The notes: generated by a model not told the origin, from the letters alone. Positions 26,153 through 35,655 are shown, counted from the stretch's first letter. The stretch: 64,000 nt of DNA from JABMPO01 sp964539785 (GCA_964539785.1 CAZIJQ010000005.1:19097-83096); one strand, 5' to 3'. Numbers and translations: made by a program.

Positions 26153-26803
26153 ATGATAAATCAGGAAGAAAAAGATCGCCTTGAACAACAATTTGCAGAA
26201 AATTTTTCCAGCGATTTGTTTACACGGCTGGTGGATGTCTATATCGAAGAAGGCAATTTCGCTCGGGCTCGTTCCGTCTGCGAGATTGGTCTGAGCTATC
26301 ATCCCAATCATACCGAGGGGTTGTTTTTATTGGCCCAGGTTTTTGTAGCGGAAAATGATCTGGAAGGCGCCGAAAAGATTTTGCAAGTGTTACTGGTGAT
26401 GGACCAAAAATACCTGCAGGCTGCCCACTTGTTGGTTACTGCACAGGAAAGATTAAATCGCCCGCCTCATATATTGCGCCGTGGGTGGGAACATTTGCTG
26501 ACACTCGACCCGGAGAATAATCAAGCAAAGGTGTTTCTGAAACGATTGGGTGGCACGGCTCCTCAACAGCCCTCGCCAGTTGAGCAAGAGCCGGAGCCAG
26601 CCCCGCCCCCGACCGCCGGACCCGGTAGTGTTAATCCGCGCCTGGCGACTTTTACACTGGTCGCGGTGTTGAAAGATCAGGGATTATATCACCAGGCATT
26701 GGAAGTCTTAGCGGTACTGGAAGAAAAGGGCAGCGACCCGGATCGGATTCTCGCTGAACGAGCCACGATCAACCAATTAATCCAAGCTGCAACCGATAAT
26801 TAG
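26153..26803 (+). CDS. TPR-repeat protein
   Basis: A 216-residue soluble protein without a signal peptide. Residues ~17-115 are three helix-turn-helix pairs with TPR spacing (LFTRLVDVYIEEGNFARARSV..., LLAQVFVAENDLEGAEKIL...), ending around LDPENNQAKVFL. A Pro/Glu-rich linker (QPSPVEQEPEPAPPPTAG) leads to one more helical pair (LVAVLKDQGLYHQALEVL). TPR domains bind partner proteins; the partner is not evident. It lies between the carboxyltransferase and the peptidase with spacings of 24 and 13 bases, probably one transcript, without an obvious functional link to either. Confidence 0.75.
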   Translation: MINQEEKDRLEQQFAENFSSDLFTRLVDVYIEEGNFARARSVCEIGLSYHPNHTEGLFLLAQVFVAENDLEGAEKILQVLLVMDQKYLQAAHLLVTAQERLNRPPHILRRGWEHLLTLDPENNQAKVFLKRLGGTAPQQPSPVEQEPEPAPPPTAGPGSVNPRLATFTLVAVLKDQGLYHQALEVLAVLEEKGSDPDRILAERATINQLIQAATDN

Positions 26804-26816
26804 CAGGAGCTGAATT

Positions 26817-27914
26817 GTGAGTAAAGACCATTTTTCGAATCGCCAGGCAAAATTGAAATCAATTCTGGCTGAGCAGGATCTGGATGGGATGTTGGTTACC
26901 AATCTTACCAATATTCGCTATTTGTGCGGATTTACCGTATCGCCAGATGATTCCTTCGCCGCTAGTCTTCTGATCTTGCCGGAGAAACAGTACTTCATAA
27001 CTGATGGCCGTTATATGGAGCAATCCCGGCAGCAGGTAAAAGGATTTAAACGAATCATTGATAACGATCCGCATCTTAAAACTATTCAGAAAGAAAAATT
27101 AATCCCAGACGGATTAAACCTGGCTTTCGAAGCGGATTTTGTAAATGTTACCCAGTTCGGCGATATGGATGAATTTTTCCCGGAAGTTGATTGGGAGCCG
27201 ACTTCTCGGATTGTGGAAGAAATCGCGGCGATTAAGGATGAATCGGAAATTGAGCTAATTCGTGAGGCGGTTAAGATCACCGATCAGACCTTCAGTGAAA
27301 TTATTCCACTGTTGAAAATTGGCGCCACTGAACGTCAAATAGCCAACGTAATCCGCAATAAGTATTATGAATATGGTGATGGCGAAGGATTTGAAACGAT
27401 TGTTGCCGGTGGACCTAACAGCGCCCTGCCTCATGCCCGGCCTTCTGATCGCCCATTTAAGAGTGGCGATTTCGTTGTTATTGATACGGGAGCTTTGTTT
27501 GCCGGATATTGTGCTGATATGACACGCACCGTCTTGATCGGCGAAGCGACCGATAAACATCGTGAGATTTACGCAATCGTCAAAAAAGCTCAACAGGCCG
27601 GTTGCGATGCAATTAAAGCAGGCGTATCCTGCAAACTGCCGGATGCAGCAACCCGTGACATCATTACAGAAAAAGGATACGGCGATTATTTTAATCATGG
27701 TACCGGTCATGGAATCGGACTGGAAGTCCACACCATGCCGCGCTTGAGCAAAATCAGCGAGGATACCCTACTGGAGAATTACGTCGTCACTGTAGAACCG
27801 GGAATTTATTTACCGGATTGGAATGGCGTTCGTATCGAAGATGATGTAGTAGTTAAACAGGATGGCTGCGAAATATTGAATCAATCCACCAAAGAATTGC
27901 TGATCCTGAAATAA
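26817..27914 (+). CDS. M24-family aminopeptidase P / prolidase
   Basis: A 365-residue cytoplasmic metallopeptidase that removes residues in front of proline. The N-terminal creatinase-like domain (LTNIRYLCGF near residue 29, FITDGRYMEQ) precedes the pita-bread catalytic domain. The five dinuclear metal ligands are visible: Asp in FVVIDTGALFAG, Asp in ADMTRTV, His in NHGTGHGIGLEVHT, Glu in VTVEPGIY and Glu in GVRIEDDVVV. A second His (LEVHTMP) is the usual substrate contact. The start is GTG with AGGAG eight bases upstream. Xaa-Pro dipeptidase and Xaa-Pro aminopeptidase are hard to separate; length fits either. Confidence 0.92.
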   Translation: MSKDHFSNRQAKLKSILAEQDLDGMLVTNLTNIRYLCGFTVSPDDSFAASLLILPEKQYFITDGRYMEQSRQQVKGFKRIIDNDPHLKTIQKEKLIPDGLNLAFEADFVNVTQFGDMDEFFPEVDWEPTSRIVEEIAAIKDESEIELIREAVKITDQTFSEIIPLLKIGATERQIANVIRNKYYEYGDGEGFETIVAGGPNSALPHARPSDRPFKSGDFVVIDTGALFAGYCADMTRTVLIGEATDKHREIYAIVKKAQQAGCDAIKAGVSCKLPDAATRDIITEKGYGDYFNHGTGHGIGLEVHTMPRLSKISEDTLLENYVVTVEPGIYLPDWNGVRIEDDVVVKQDGCEILNQSTKELLILK

Positions 27915-27924
27915 AAATATTTCC

Positions 27925-28674
27925 ATGCCTGGGCCCCGTGATATATATACCGTTGCTGAGTTATATGACGCTTTTCACTGGTGGAAGACCAATGATCTGG
28001 ATTTTATAGCAAATTGGGCAACTGATAACGGCGGACCGGTTTTAGAACTGGCGGCCGGAACCGGTCGGCTTGGCCTGCCCATAGCCGGACGTGGACTTGA
28101 TTATACCGGCCTCGAACTTAGTCCTCAGTATGTTGTGCGGGCAGAGCAGAAGCTGGCTCCCTTTAGCAAAAATGCTTATATTATTCAGGGCGATATGCGA
28201 TCGTTCAAATTGGATCGCAAATTTAAATCGATATTCATCGGATTTAATTCTTTTCTACATCTTTACAGTGATAAAGATGCCCGGGCCTGTTTACAGGCAG
28301 TGCAGAACCATCTGCTGGATGATGGGAAACTACTGATTGAAATATTTGTGCCAGATCCTTCATTTCTAAATCGCCCACAGGATCGCCTGTACCCGGTTTG
28401 CAGTTTTAGCCACCCGGACGGAGGTTATTGTACGATTAAAGAATCCAATGATTATGATGCGGAAACGGAAATTAATTCTGTTCACTGGTATTTTTTCCGA
28501 TCCCTAATTCCGCAACCGGAGCAATACAATTTTGATATGCGGATATATTATCCCGATACGATGGATCGTTTGCTAAACGAGGCCGGTTTCAAAATCCTGG
28601 AAAAATTTGGGGATCGGAAAGGAAACCCACTGACCCCCGAAAGTGAATTACAAATCTATATTTGCGGAAAATAA
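27925..28674 (+). CDS. Class I SAM-dependent methyltransferase
   Basis: A 249-residue Rossmann methyltransferase. The SAM loop is VLELAAGTGRLGLPIAGRG near residue 36, followed by the acidic end of strand 2 (YTGLELSPQY), an IIQGDMRSFKL motif, and FIGFNSFLHLYS at the motif IV position. The C-terminal half resembles the small-molecule methyltransferase group with long strand insertions (VHWYFFRSLIPQPEQYNF). Substrate unknown. The stop TAA overlaps the next gene's ATG by one base (TAATG), so the two are coupled. Confidence 0.82.
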   Translation: MPGPRDIYTVAELYDAFHWWKTNDLDFIANWATDNGGPVLELAAGTGRLGLPIAGRGLDYTGLELSPQYVVRAEQKLAPFSKNAYIIQGDMRSFKLDRKFKSIFIGFNSFLHLYSDKDARACLQAVQNHLLDDGKLLIEIFVPDPSFLNRPQDRLYPVCSFSHPDGGYCTIKESNDYDAETEINSVHWYFFRSLIPQPEQYNFDMRIYYPDTMDRLLNEAGFKILEKFGDRKGNPLTPESELQIYICGK

Positions 28675-29288
28675 TGAGCAAGATCACGACAGTATTTTTT
28701 GATCTCGGTGGCGTTCTGCTTGAATTGCGACCTGATAAAACGGTGAATTACCTGGCTGAGTGCAGTGGACTGGACCGGGAGACAGTTGAAAATTCATTTC
28801 CACTGGAGGACTATTATCAGTATGAGCGGGGCATCATGGATGAAGCCCATTTCTTCAATCTCTGGCAGGAAGCTATGGGTGGTAATGCCTTACCTCTGAC
28901 TGATTTTTATACTGCCTGGGATAATCTGATTGGCCATGAACTGGCGACAACCAATATCTTGACTAAAATTAAACCCCATCATCAGGTCTGGCTTTTGTCC
29001 AATACCAACGCCCACCACATTCGCTATCAGACACCCAAATTTCCCTTTTTTGATCAAGTCGACGGCAAGATTTATTCTTACCTGGAAGGCTATCGCAAAC
29101 CTGAGCCTGAAATCTTCAATCTGGCCTTGGATCGGGCTGGCGCAACACCTGATGAAAGTCTGTTTATCGATGATATGCAGGTCAATGTGGACCAAGCCCG
29201 GAAGATGGGTATTACGACCATCCATTTTACTTCACCGGAGGAGCTGGAGATCGAATTAAAAATACTGGGTCTGGCAGGGCTTGACTGA
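28674..29288 (+). CDS. HAD-IA family hydrolase
   Basis: A 204-residue HAD phosphatase-like protein with an alpha-helical C1 cap. Motif I is FFDLGGVLLELRPDK, the DLGGV variant typical of the YihX/epoxide-hydrolase-N-terminal-like subgroup; motif II is WLLSNTNAHH, motif III the Lys in YRKPEPEIFNLAL, motif IV FIDDMQVNVDQA. YihX-type enzymes dephosphorylate sugar phosphates. The frame also extends to a TTG at 28662, but the ATG at 28674 gives the standard family start. The 3' end overlaps ubiE by eight bases. Confidence 0.88.
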   Translation: MSKITTVFFDLGGVLLELRPDKTVNYLAECSGLDRETVENSFPLEDYYQYERGIMDEAHFFNLWQEAMGGNALPLTDFYTAWDNLIGHELATTNILTKIKPHHQVWLLSNTNAHHIRYQTPKFPFFDQVDGKIYSYLEGYRKPEPEIFNLALDRAGATPDESLFIDDMQVNVDQARKMGITTIHFTSPEELEIELKILGLAGLD

Positions 29289-30000
29289 TTTCATCCATCT
29301 GGGCCAGGAGAAGCGGCGCCAGAACCAGGCCTTATTTAATGCCATTGCTCATCGCTACGATTTTTTAAATCATTTTCTCAGTCTGGGACTGGATTTACAC
29401 TGGCGCAGAAAGCTGGTACAGTCATTGCCAGCCGCGCTTCAAGGGCCGGTCCTGGATGTGGCGACTGGTACCGGCGATCTGGCTTTGGCAATCTTGAAAC
29501 GTTTTCCTGACCTTAAGTTGACTGGTCTCGATAACACCCCGGCAATGTTGGAGCAGGCCCGTCGCAAAATGATAAAACGGGGAGTTGAATTCGAACCTGT
29601 GACGGCCGACGCAGAGCAAACAGGATTCGAAGCTAATAAATTTACCGCCCTGACAATTGCCTTCGGTCTGCGAAATATCGGTAATTATAGTGCAGCGCTA
29701 CAGGAATTTTTCCGGGTTATGCAACCCAATGGCCGGTTGCTGATTCTGGAATTTAACCGGCCCGAATCACGAGTTTTTGGACCGCTTTACAGTTTTTACT
29801 TCCACCGCATTTTGCCTATGATTGGCGCATTCATTTCCGGTTCAAAGGCTTACCACTACTTACCCGAATCAGTTGATAATTTCCCGGATCGGTCCACTTT
29901 GCGCAAATTGATCGCGGATGCCGGTTTTGATAATATCAAAATCAACGACCTGACTTTTGGTGTTGTTACATTAATAACTGCTGAAAAACCAGTGAACTAG
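29281..30000 (+). CDS. ubiE: Demethylmenaquinone / ubiquinone methyltransferase UbiE (MenG)
   Basis: A 239-residue SAM-dependent C-methyltransferase, the last step of menaquinone biosynthesis. Family signatures: FNAIAHRYDFLNHFLSLGLDLHWRR near residue 21, VLDVATGTGDLALAIL (SAM loop), TIAFGLRNIGN, and the C-terminal LPMIGAFISGSKAYHYLPESV, all characteristic of UbiE/MenG. It starts with TTG, overlapping the HAD gene by eight bases. Menaquinone rather than ubiquinone is assumed from the lineage. The next gene is convergent, 31 bases away. Confidence 0.94.
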   Translation: MTDFIHLGQEKRRQNQALFNAIAHRYDFLNHFLSLGLDLHWRRKLVQSLPAALQGPVLDVATGTGDLALAILKRFPDLKLTGLDNTPAMLEQARRKMIKRGVEFEPVTADAEQTGFEANKFTALTIAFGLRNIGNYSAALQEFFRVMQPNGRLLILEFNRPESRVFGPLYSFYFHRILPMIGAFISGSKAYHYLPESVDNFPDRSTLRKLIADAGFDNIKINDLTFGVVTLITAEKPVN

Positions 30001-30031
30001 CTTCTTTAGTAATTTCAGTCTTGCTGAGGTT

Positions 30032-31318
30032 TTACTGCAATTCGGTTTTTAATACTACCACATTTGCCAGTCGTTCAGGTGGGAAAATGGTGCCATCAGT
30101 CTCGAACGAGCGCAATTGGCTATTGGCCAGATAGTAGAATGTGCTGCCAACAATTGTGCCGGTTGTGGGTATATTAAAAACGGGATTAGCGAATTCGATC
30201 AACTCGGAACGTAGAATTTTATCACCAGCCTGATTCAGATAAAACCGGCTGATGCGCCCCAGACCATTCTGTACTGCAATTAACGAGTTTTTGTAGAAAT
30301 ATAATCCGTCGATACCGATGGTAGTGACACCATCCGGGTGTTCCAGTGGCTTATAAGTTCCGGATTGGATATTCACCAGCACCACACCCTGCAACGCACC
30401 GGCCATATACAGATTCTTATGGTCGGGACTCAGGGCAATGCCATTGGGATAGGTGAACTCACCGGAACGTAGGAAGAGTTCCAGTTCATTATGGTCTTTT
30501 AGGATTCGATAGATGCTACCAGTGGTGGAATCAGTGAAATAAACATCACCATTTTTCAGAATTACCAGATCATTAAACAGGTGTGGTAATTCTGCTTCGA
30601 ATAGGGTGTATTTTTTAATTAGTTCGCCAGTATTCAGATCGTATTTGAATATTCCCGACCAACCCATTTCGTTTGGATCGTGATTACGATTACCGGGTGA
30701 GCTGACCTGACTACAAGCCCATAACTGCTCTCGCTCCAGATCGACTTTCAAGCCGGTCACCGGGCGCAGGCCGTCCTGCCTCGCAATGATGAAATCGCTG
30801 GCCTGCCCATTTAAGTCGACCTTTATTATTTTAGATTTATACAGACTGCCAATTAAGAACGAATCATCAATGGGATTGTAAACAATTCCCTCGGGTATCA
30901 GGTCCGATTCATTAATGGTGAATGCCTCAGTACTATTGTTAACCGGCTGATTCAAAGCCTTGGCACGGGCCATAAGCTCCTGGAATTCCGACAATTCTTT
31001 CAATGAACTAAAATCCGGATCCTGGTCAGCGTTAGCACCAATCCCCATACTGATGCTTTTTTCCAGGGTTTCAAGTGCTTCGGCAGTGAAGCCATTCAAT
31101 GAATAAGCGCAGGCCAGATTATAGGTTGTGAAAGGCGAGTTAGGTAATATGGCGTTTAATCTTTTCATGTACTCCAGCCAGGCGCTATAATCTTGATTCT
31201 GATAAGCGGTATTGGCTTTCTGGTTGAGAATTTGTGGGCTTTCGGTCTCTTTGGTTTGAGTGGTACAGGCCAGCAGTAACACCAGCACTGACAACCCTAA
31301 AATGATTATTTTTCTCAT
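30032..31318 (-). CDS. Lipoprotein with TPR and SMP-30/gluconolactonase-like propeller
   Basis: A 428-residue predicted lipoprotein: the leader ends in LLLAC with the lipidated cysteine at residue 18. Residues ~30-125 form TPR-like helices (AYQNQDYSAWLEYMKRL, NLACAYSLNGFTAEALETLEKSI). From ~135 a beta-propeller follows, with repeated LIPEGIVYNPIDDSFLIGSL, VTGLKVDLEREQLWAC and TYPNGIALSPDHKNLYMAG blocks and the Phe-Asn-Asp-Leu-Val motif seen in SMP-30/gluconolactonase-like domains. The protein likely faces the periplasm or cell surface. Enzymatic activity is not assured. Transcribed away from pcm's stop with a 31-base gap, probably in one operon. Confidence 0.75.
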   Translation of the reverse strand: MRKIIILGLSVLVLLLACTTQTKETESPQILNQKANTAYQNQDYSAWLEYMKRLNAILPNSPFTTYNLACAYSLNGFTAEALETLEKSISMGIGANADQDPDFSSLKELSEFQELMARAKALNQPVNNSTEAFTINESDLIPEGIVYNPIDDSFLIGSLYKSKIIKVDLNGQASDFIIARQDGLRPVTGLKVDLEREQLWACSQVSSPGNRNHDPNEMGWSGIFKYDLNTGELIKKYTLFEAELPHLFNDLVILKNGDVYFTDSTTGSIYRILKDHNELELFLRSGEFTYPNGIALSPDHKNLYMAGALQGVVLVNIQSGTYKPLEHPDGVTTIGIDGLYFYKNSLIAVQNGLGRISRFYLNQAGDKILRSELIEFANPVFNIPTTGTIVGSTFYYLANSQLRSFETDGTIFPPERLANVVVLKTELQ

Positions 31319-31349
31319 ATTATTCCCCTATTATTAGTTCTATTAATTG

Positions 31350-31985
31350 TCAAACTAGTGGCACAAATCTTACGCCTACCCGGCTGAAATATTCTACCGC
31401 ACCGACTTTGTTTTTTTGCACCAGTTCCAGATTCTGGTTGAAATGGGTATGACCAACCGGGATGATCATTTTTCCTGGTGCAGCCAGTTGGCTGATTAGA
31501 GCCGGTGGAATGGAGCTGGGGGCTGCGGTTACAATGATGCGGTCAAAGGGGGCGTATTCCGGCCAGCCATATCGGCCATTTCCAGACGAAATGGTTATGT
31601 TCTGATAACCCAGCTTGTTCAACCGTGCAGTCGCCGCTTCAGCCAATTCCGGAATTACTTCCAGTGAATAAACTTCCTGTGCCAGCTCGGCCAGAATAGC
31701 TGTCTGATAGCCGCAACCGGTGCCTATTTCCAGCATTCGATGATTGTGATCGACCTGCAATTGTTCGGTCATATAAGCCACAATATAGGGCTGGCTGATA
31801 GTCTGCCGGTGGCCGATTGGCAGCGGGCAATCGGCGTAGGCCAGATGCGATTGATCTTTGGAAACAAACTGGTGACGCGGTACTGACTCCATAGCTTTGA
31901 GCACTTGCTCGTTGCTGATACCACGGCGACGGATTTGGGATTCAACCATCAACTGCCGCTCTTCATTCTGGTTTGTTCTTGCCAC
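31350..31985 (-). CDS. pcm: Protein-L-isoaspartate O-methyltransferase
   Basis: A 211-residue SAM-dependent repair enzyme that methylates isoaspartyl residues of damaged proteins. The family pattern is clear: ESVPRHQFV, YADCPLPIGHRQTISQPYIVAYMTE (substrate-binding), SAM loop LEIGTGCGYQTAILAEL, VYSLEVIPEL, and the FDRIIVTAAPSSIPPALISQL motif near the C-terminus. Length is normal. It is divergent from the phosphodiesterase gene across 49 bases, so the promoters must overlap. Confidence 0.95.
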   Translation of the reverse strand: MARTNQNEERQLMVESQIRRRGISNEQVLKAMESVPRHQFVSKDQSHLAYADCPLPIGHRQTISQPYIVAYMTEQLQVDHNHRMLEIGTGCGYQTAILAELAQEVYSLEVIPELAEAATARLNKLGYQNITISSGNGRYGWPEYAPFDRIIVTAAPSSIPPALISQLAAPGKMIIPVGHTHFNQNLELVQKNKVGAVEYFSRVGVRFVPLV

Positions 31986-32034
31986 TGTGCTAATTCCTGA
32001 TAAACTTTTAGGCCCTAATTTAAGGATTTTTAAA

Positions 32035-33252
32035 ATGAGAAGATTGCGTACAATAATACTTCCGTTTTTATTGATAACGGTAGTTTTCGCTCAGGCTGAT
32101 CGACCCTATGTTTTACTGGTTTCATTCGATGCCTTCAAACCCGATTATTTCAATTGGACCGAAACCCCTAATTTTGATCATTTGGTACAACAGGGGGTAA
32201 CGGCAAAAAGCTTGCAATCCATTTATCCAACCAAGACGTTTCCAAATCACTATGCCTTGGCTACCGGCATGTATGCTGAAAACCATGGCCTGATTGCCAA
32301 TTATTTTTATGATTCGAAATTTGATGCAACTTATGAAATCAGTGATCGCAGCGCTGTGGAGGACGCCCGTTGGTACGGCGGTGAACCGATTTGGGTTACC
32401 GCTGAGAAACAAGGAGTCAAAACCGCGTCTTATTTCTGGGTTGGTTCGGAAGCGCCGGTGGGAGGTATCCAACCAAGCATAACGAAGCGTTATGAGCACG
32501 AATTTCCTTTTGAAGCACGCGTTGACTCGGTTCTGGCCTGGTTTCAATTACCGGAAGAGCAGCGACCTCAATTGATTTTATTATATTTTCATGAACCCGA
32601 TGCAATCAGCCATAAATACGGTCCCCAGGGCGAAGAAACCCTGACGGTGGTCCGGGAACTTGATGCCTTGCTGGGAACTTTGATGGAGGGTTTGGAAGGT
32701 CTTGATATTTATGATCAATTGAACACAATAGTTGTTAGTGATCATGGAATGGCTGCCACTTCGCCACAACGAACAATCGATTTGACCGCATATGCCAACC
32801 TGAATGGGATTATTCAGGAAAACTCAGGAACGTTTTCTTCACTATATGGCGGGTCCCCAAAGAAGCTGAAAAGAGTATATAAAAAATTGAAAAAGGTTCC
32901 TCATATTTCTGTTTACTGGAAAGAAGAAATCCCGGAACGCTGGCATTATAAAAATCACTATCGCGTAAAGGATATTCTGGTGGTTGCTGATGATGGTTGG
33001 TCAATCCTTAACATCAAGCGGCCGAATCCTTCCTATTTTCGCGGTGGTAATCATGGTTATGATAATGCTCTCTGGAGCATGCAGGCCATCTTTATTGCCG
33101 ACGGCCCCGCTTTTAAGGATGGCTATACCCGGAACACATTTGAAAATATTAATATATATCCGATTATCGCGGAAATACTGGGGATCGAACCATTCGCGGA
33201 AGTTGATGGAAACGTGGAAAATGTGAAGGATATTTTTAGGCCGGGAAATTGA
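32035..33252 (+). CDS. Secreted nucleotide pyrophosphatase/phosphodiesterase (NPP-like)
   Basis: A 405-residue alkaline-phosphatase-superfamily enzyme. A signal peptide (MRRLRTIILPFLLITVVFAQ) precedes a catalytic domain with the NPP pattern: metal-binding Asp in SFDAFKPDYF (D32), nucleophile Thr in YPTKTFPNHY (T68, followed by the NPP Asn), ATGMYAENHGLIANYFYD, later FHEPDAISHKYGP and VVSDHGMA with further metal ligands, and a C-terminal HGYDN. NPPs hydrolyse phosphodiester and pyrophosphate bonds outside the cytoplasm. The frame is open to 31897 inside pcm, but AAGGA and the signal peptide identify the ATG at 32035. Convergent with the next gene, 14 bases apart. Confidence 0.9.
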   Translation: MRRLRTIILPFLLITVVFAQADRPYVLLVSFDAFKPDYFNWTETPNFDHLVQQGVTAKSLQSIYPTKTFPNHYALATGMYAENHGLIANYFYDSKFDATYEISDRSAVEDARWYGGEPIWVTAEKQGVKTASYFWVGSEAPVGGIQPSITKRYEHEFPFEARVDSVLAWFQLPEEQRPQLILLYFHEPDAISHKYGPQGEETLTVVRELDALLGTLMEGLEGLDIYDQLNTIVVSDHGMAATSPQRTIDLTAYANLNGIIQENSGTFSSLYGGSPKKLKRVYKKLKKVPHISVYWKEEIPERWHYKNHYRVKDILVVADDGWSILNIKRPNPSYFRGGNHGYDNALWSMQAIFIADGPAFKDGYTRNTFENINIYPIIAEILGIEPFAEVDGNVENVKDIFRPGN

Positions 33253-33266
33253 ATTAACAAGTATTT

Positions 33267-34772
33267 TTACCTGAAATTTTGCAAATCCGACAAAGAGGGT
33301 AATTCACTTCCGGCACCGAACAGTAAAAAACGGACTCCAACATTGAAATACAGACCGGTGAGGTCAATATCCGGTACACCCAAAGCATCATCCCAATCTG
33401 CCGAATACGATTGGCTTTCGCCGTCATCATCATCTTCGCTATAATCCCATTTGCTGATGTCGGACTTCATACAATAACCCACTGATGCAACCAGGTCCAT
33501 ATTGGAACTGAGCATGAATTCTAATTGTCCGCCGACAATAGGACCAAAAACTACGGCACTAACAGTGTGAGAATCATCTGCATCATCGGATCGCATTACA
33601 AAATTCAGTGGTAATGAAAGGGATGCTGCCAGGGAAAATGGAATTGTGTTGATCAATCGGAAATGCATATCTGCGCCAAAGCGCAAACTAAAATCCGTTT
33701 CGCCGCGGCTGTCTTTCAATGTTCCCAAACCAAAAAAGACTGAACCGCCAAACCGTCGCAATGGATTTATATAACCGGCCAGTTCCAATCCCATATCGGG
33801 GCTACCGGTCCCAAATTTTATTCCCAGACCGCCTGCCATGATTCTGCCGGTTGATTCTACCGCCGGATAACCCGGCTCAATTGTTTCCCAATTCCGTAAA
33901 ATCCGTCCCTGGTTGGCATCGACACTGATGTCGGTTACCTCGATGACACCAACTTGATGTCCGGGAATTGTGATTGATTTATCACCAACAGTTCGTTTGG
34001 TTGATGGGGAATTGACGGAAAACACAGTTCCTTTTTTGATCCCCATATTTTTTCCCAAGAGTAGAATAACGTTACGTCCGCGGACGTCAACGATCTGACT
34101 GGAAAGAATATAAAGTTCTTTCAGTTGTTGGGAAACACGCCAGGAAGCTTGCTTCAGCACTTTATTCAACGAAGCCGTTTTATTACCGCCGGTGTGGGAC
34201 ACATTCAGTGTAAAAGCATCAATGGATTGCCCCGATTCAAGATCAATTTTTCGGACTTCGCAGGCCAGGGTTGTCTGAATATTGTCGGGATAGCGTTCGA
34301 CATTTTCCATTTTCTTATCGATGGCAGCGTCCACTACTCCTTTGGCTATCATACCCAGCAAGCCTGAATCCCGAGCCTTTTTTCGATCTTTTTTATCTTC
34401 TTCCTCTTCGTCTTCAGGAGGCACGCCTTTTTGTCCGAAGTTTAGCACCGTTACCAGCAATGCTTCCGGCGCTGAAGCAATTTTGCCAATTTCGACTACT
34501 TCTTCATCATTGATTAAACCACTAAGCTGAAGAGCTTGCTCATCCATGATCGATTCCAGGTTGATGCGGTCAATTACTTCGAATCGACCGAGCCGAGTAG
34601 CTTTGCTGGCAACAATAGCTGTTACCCGGTTGGCGATATCCTGATAGTTTGAGTCACTGGTGGAAGGTAAAATCAGCAATCGCATTTTTTCGGTGGTGAT
34701 TTCCGGTTGTACTTCCTGAGCCATGAGTAGAATTGGCAGGACTAATAAACTTAGGATAAATGATTTTTTCAT
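33267..34772 (-). CDS. CsgG-like secreted protein with C-terminal outer-membrane-like domain
   Basis: A 501-residue protein with signal peptide (FILSLLVLPILLMAQ). Residues ~30-120 match the CsgG/FlgO pattern: MRLLILPSTS, a variable helix, FEVIDRINLESIMDEQALQLSG, then APEALLVTVLNFG. A short very acidic-basic insert (GVPPEDEEEEDKKDRKKARD) follows. The middle is FlgT-C/SH3-like (VILLLGKNMGIKKGTVFSV, VGVIEVTDISVDANQGRI). The last ~190 residues are strand-rich and end in FNVGVRFLLF, as in small outer-membrane barrels. CsgG forms the outer-membrane curli pore; related domains are widespread and of unknown role. Here fusion with a barrel-like end is notable. Other CsgG/LPP20-like proteins are encoded at 44-48 kb. 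Confidence 0.65.
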   Translation of the reverse strand: MKKSFILSLLVLPILLMAQEVQPEITTEKMRLLILPSTSDSNYQDIANRVTAIVASKATRLGRFEVIDRINLESIMDEQALQLSGLINDEEVVEIGKIASAPEALLVTVLNFGQKGVPPEDEEEEDKKDRKKARDSGLLGMIAKGVVDAAIDKKMENVERYPDNIQTTLACEVRKIDLESGQSIDAFTLNVSHTGGNKTASLNKVLKQASWRVSQQLKELYILSSQIVDVRGRNVILLLGKNMGIKKGTVFSVNSPSTKRTVGDKSITIPGHQVGVIEVTDISVDANQGRILRNWETIEPGYPAVESTGRIMAGGLGIKFGTGSPDMGLELAGYINPLRRFGGSVFFGLGTLKDSRGETDFSLRFGADMHFRLINTIPFSLAASLSLPLNFVMRSDDADDSHTVSAVVFGPIVGGQLEFMLSSNMDLVASVGYCMKSDISKWDYSEDDDDGESQSYSADWDDALGVPDIDLTGLYFNVGVRFLLFGAGSELPSLSDLQNFR

Positions 34773-34881
34773 GATTTGATATCCTGAATAATGATAGCGA
34801 ATTTAATCAATTGACGAAAATGAAGGTAGCGATCTTGGTAGTCGGTTATAATTAGGAGCTTATCTGTGATCGCTACCACAA

Positions 34882-35655
34882 TTACTGTTTAATTTTTTTA
34901 CCGCTTTGCATGAGAAGAATTGCGGCAACCGAGAACCCGATCGTCATAAGCAAAGCCATGATAAAGCTGATGAATGGTGGTGAGTCATAAACGCCAATGG
35001 TTGTAAAGCGAAGTCCATTTATCATATAGTAAATGGGGTTAATAAAGCTAATGGTCTGAGCCCAATCGGGCAGCATCTTGATTGAATAGAAAATCCCGCC
35101 CAGAAAACTGAGAGGGGTCAAGAAAAAATTATTCAGCATGGCGAGTTGATCCCAGGTATCGGCTAATTGTCCCAGCAGCAAGCCCATGCTGGCAAAACAC
35201 CAGGAAACCATGATGATGAACCCCAGGGTCATCAGGGGGTGGTGCAGGGGCAGCCCAACCAGGGCAATCCCCAGCAGCATCACCAGAATTCCGTTGACGG
35301 TACCGCGCACGGTGCCACCGATTATATAAGCCAAACTAATCTCCAGACTGGATAATGGTGCGGTGAGGATATCCGGTAATTGTTGCAGCAATTTCATTTG
35401 CAGCATTGATGACGAAGTATTGGCGCTGGCGTTGGTGAGGGTGTTCATCATTATCAAGCCGGGAATAATGAAAATTGTATAGCTGACACCATCAATTTCT
35501 GAAATCCGCCGTTGCAGGGTAAATCCGAATACCATGATATACAAAGTGGATGATATGAGGCCGGGCAGCACCGTTTGACGATATACCGAAAAAAAACGCC
35601 CCACTTCCCGTCGTATCAGTGTCATTAGCCCAACCCAGTTAATACGCCCACTCAT
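34882..35655 (-). CDS. ABC-2 type exporter permease
   Basis: A 257-residue inner-membrane protein with six predicted helices: an N-terminal amphipathic stretch, a first helix near TVLPGLISSTLYIMVFGFTL, and the conserved FLGGIFYSIKMLPDWAQTISFINPIYYMINGLRF near residue 185, characteristic of ABC-2 permeases. It pairs with the ATPase whose stop overlaps this ATG by one base (TGATG). Similar pairs export polysaccharides, drugs or lipids; the substrate cannot be read. A 109-base spacer separates it from the CsgG-like gene. Confidence 0.9.
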   Translation of the reverse strand: MSGRINWVGLMTLIRREVGRFFSVYRQTVLPGLISSTLYIMVFGFTLQRRISEIDGVSYTIFIIPGLIMMNTLTNASANTSSSMLQMKLLQQLPDILTAPLSSLEISLAYIIGGTVRGTVNGILVMLLGIALVGLPLHHPLMTLGFIIMVSWCFASMGLLLGQLADTWDQLAMLNNFFLTPLSFLGGIFYSIKMLPDWAQTISFINPIYYMINGLRFTTIGVYDSPPFISFIMALLMTIGFSVAAILLMQSGKKIKQ

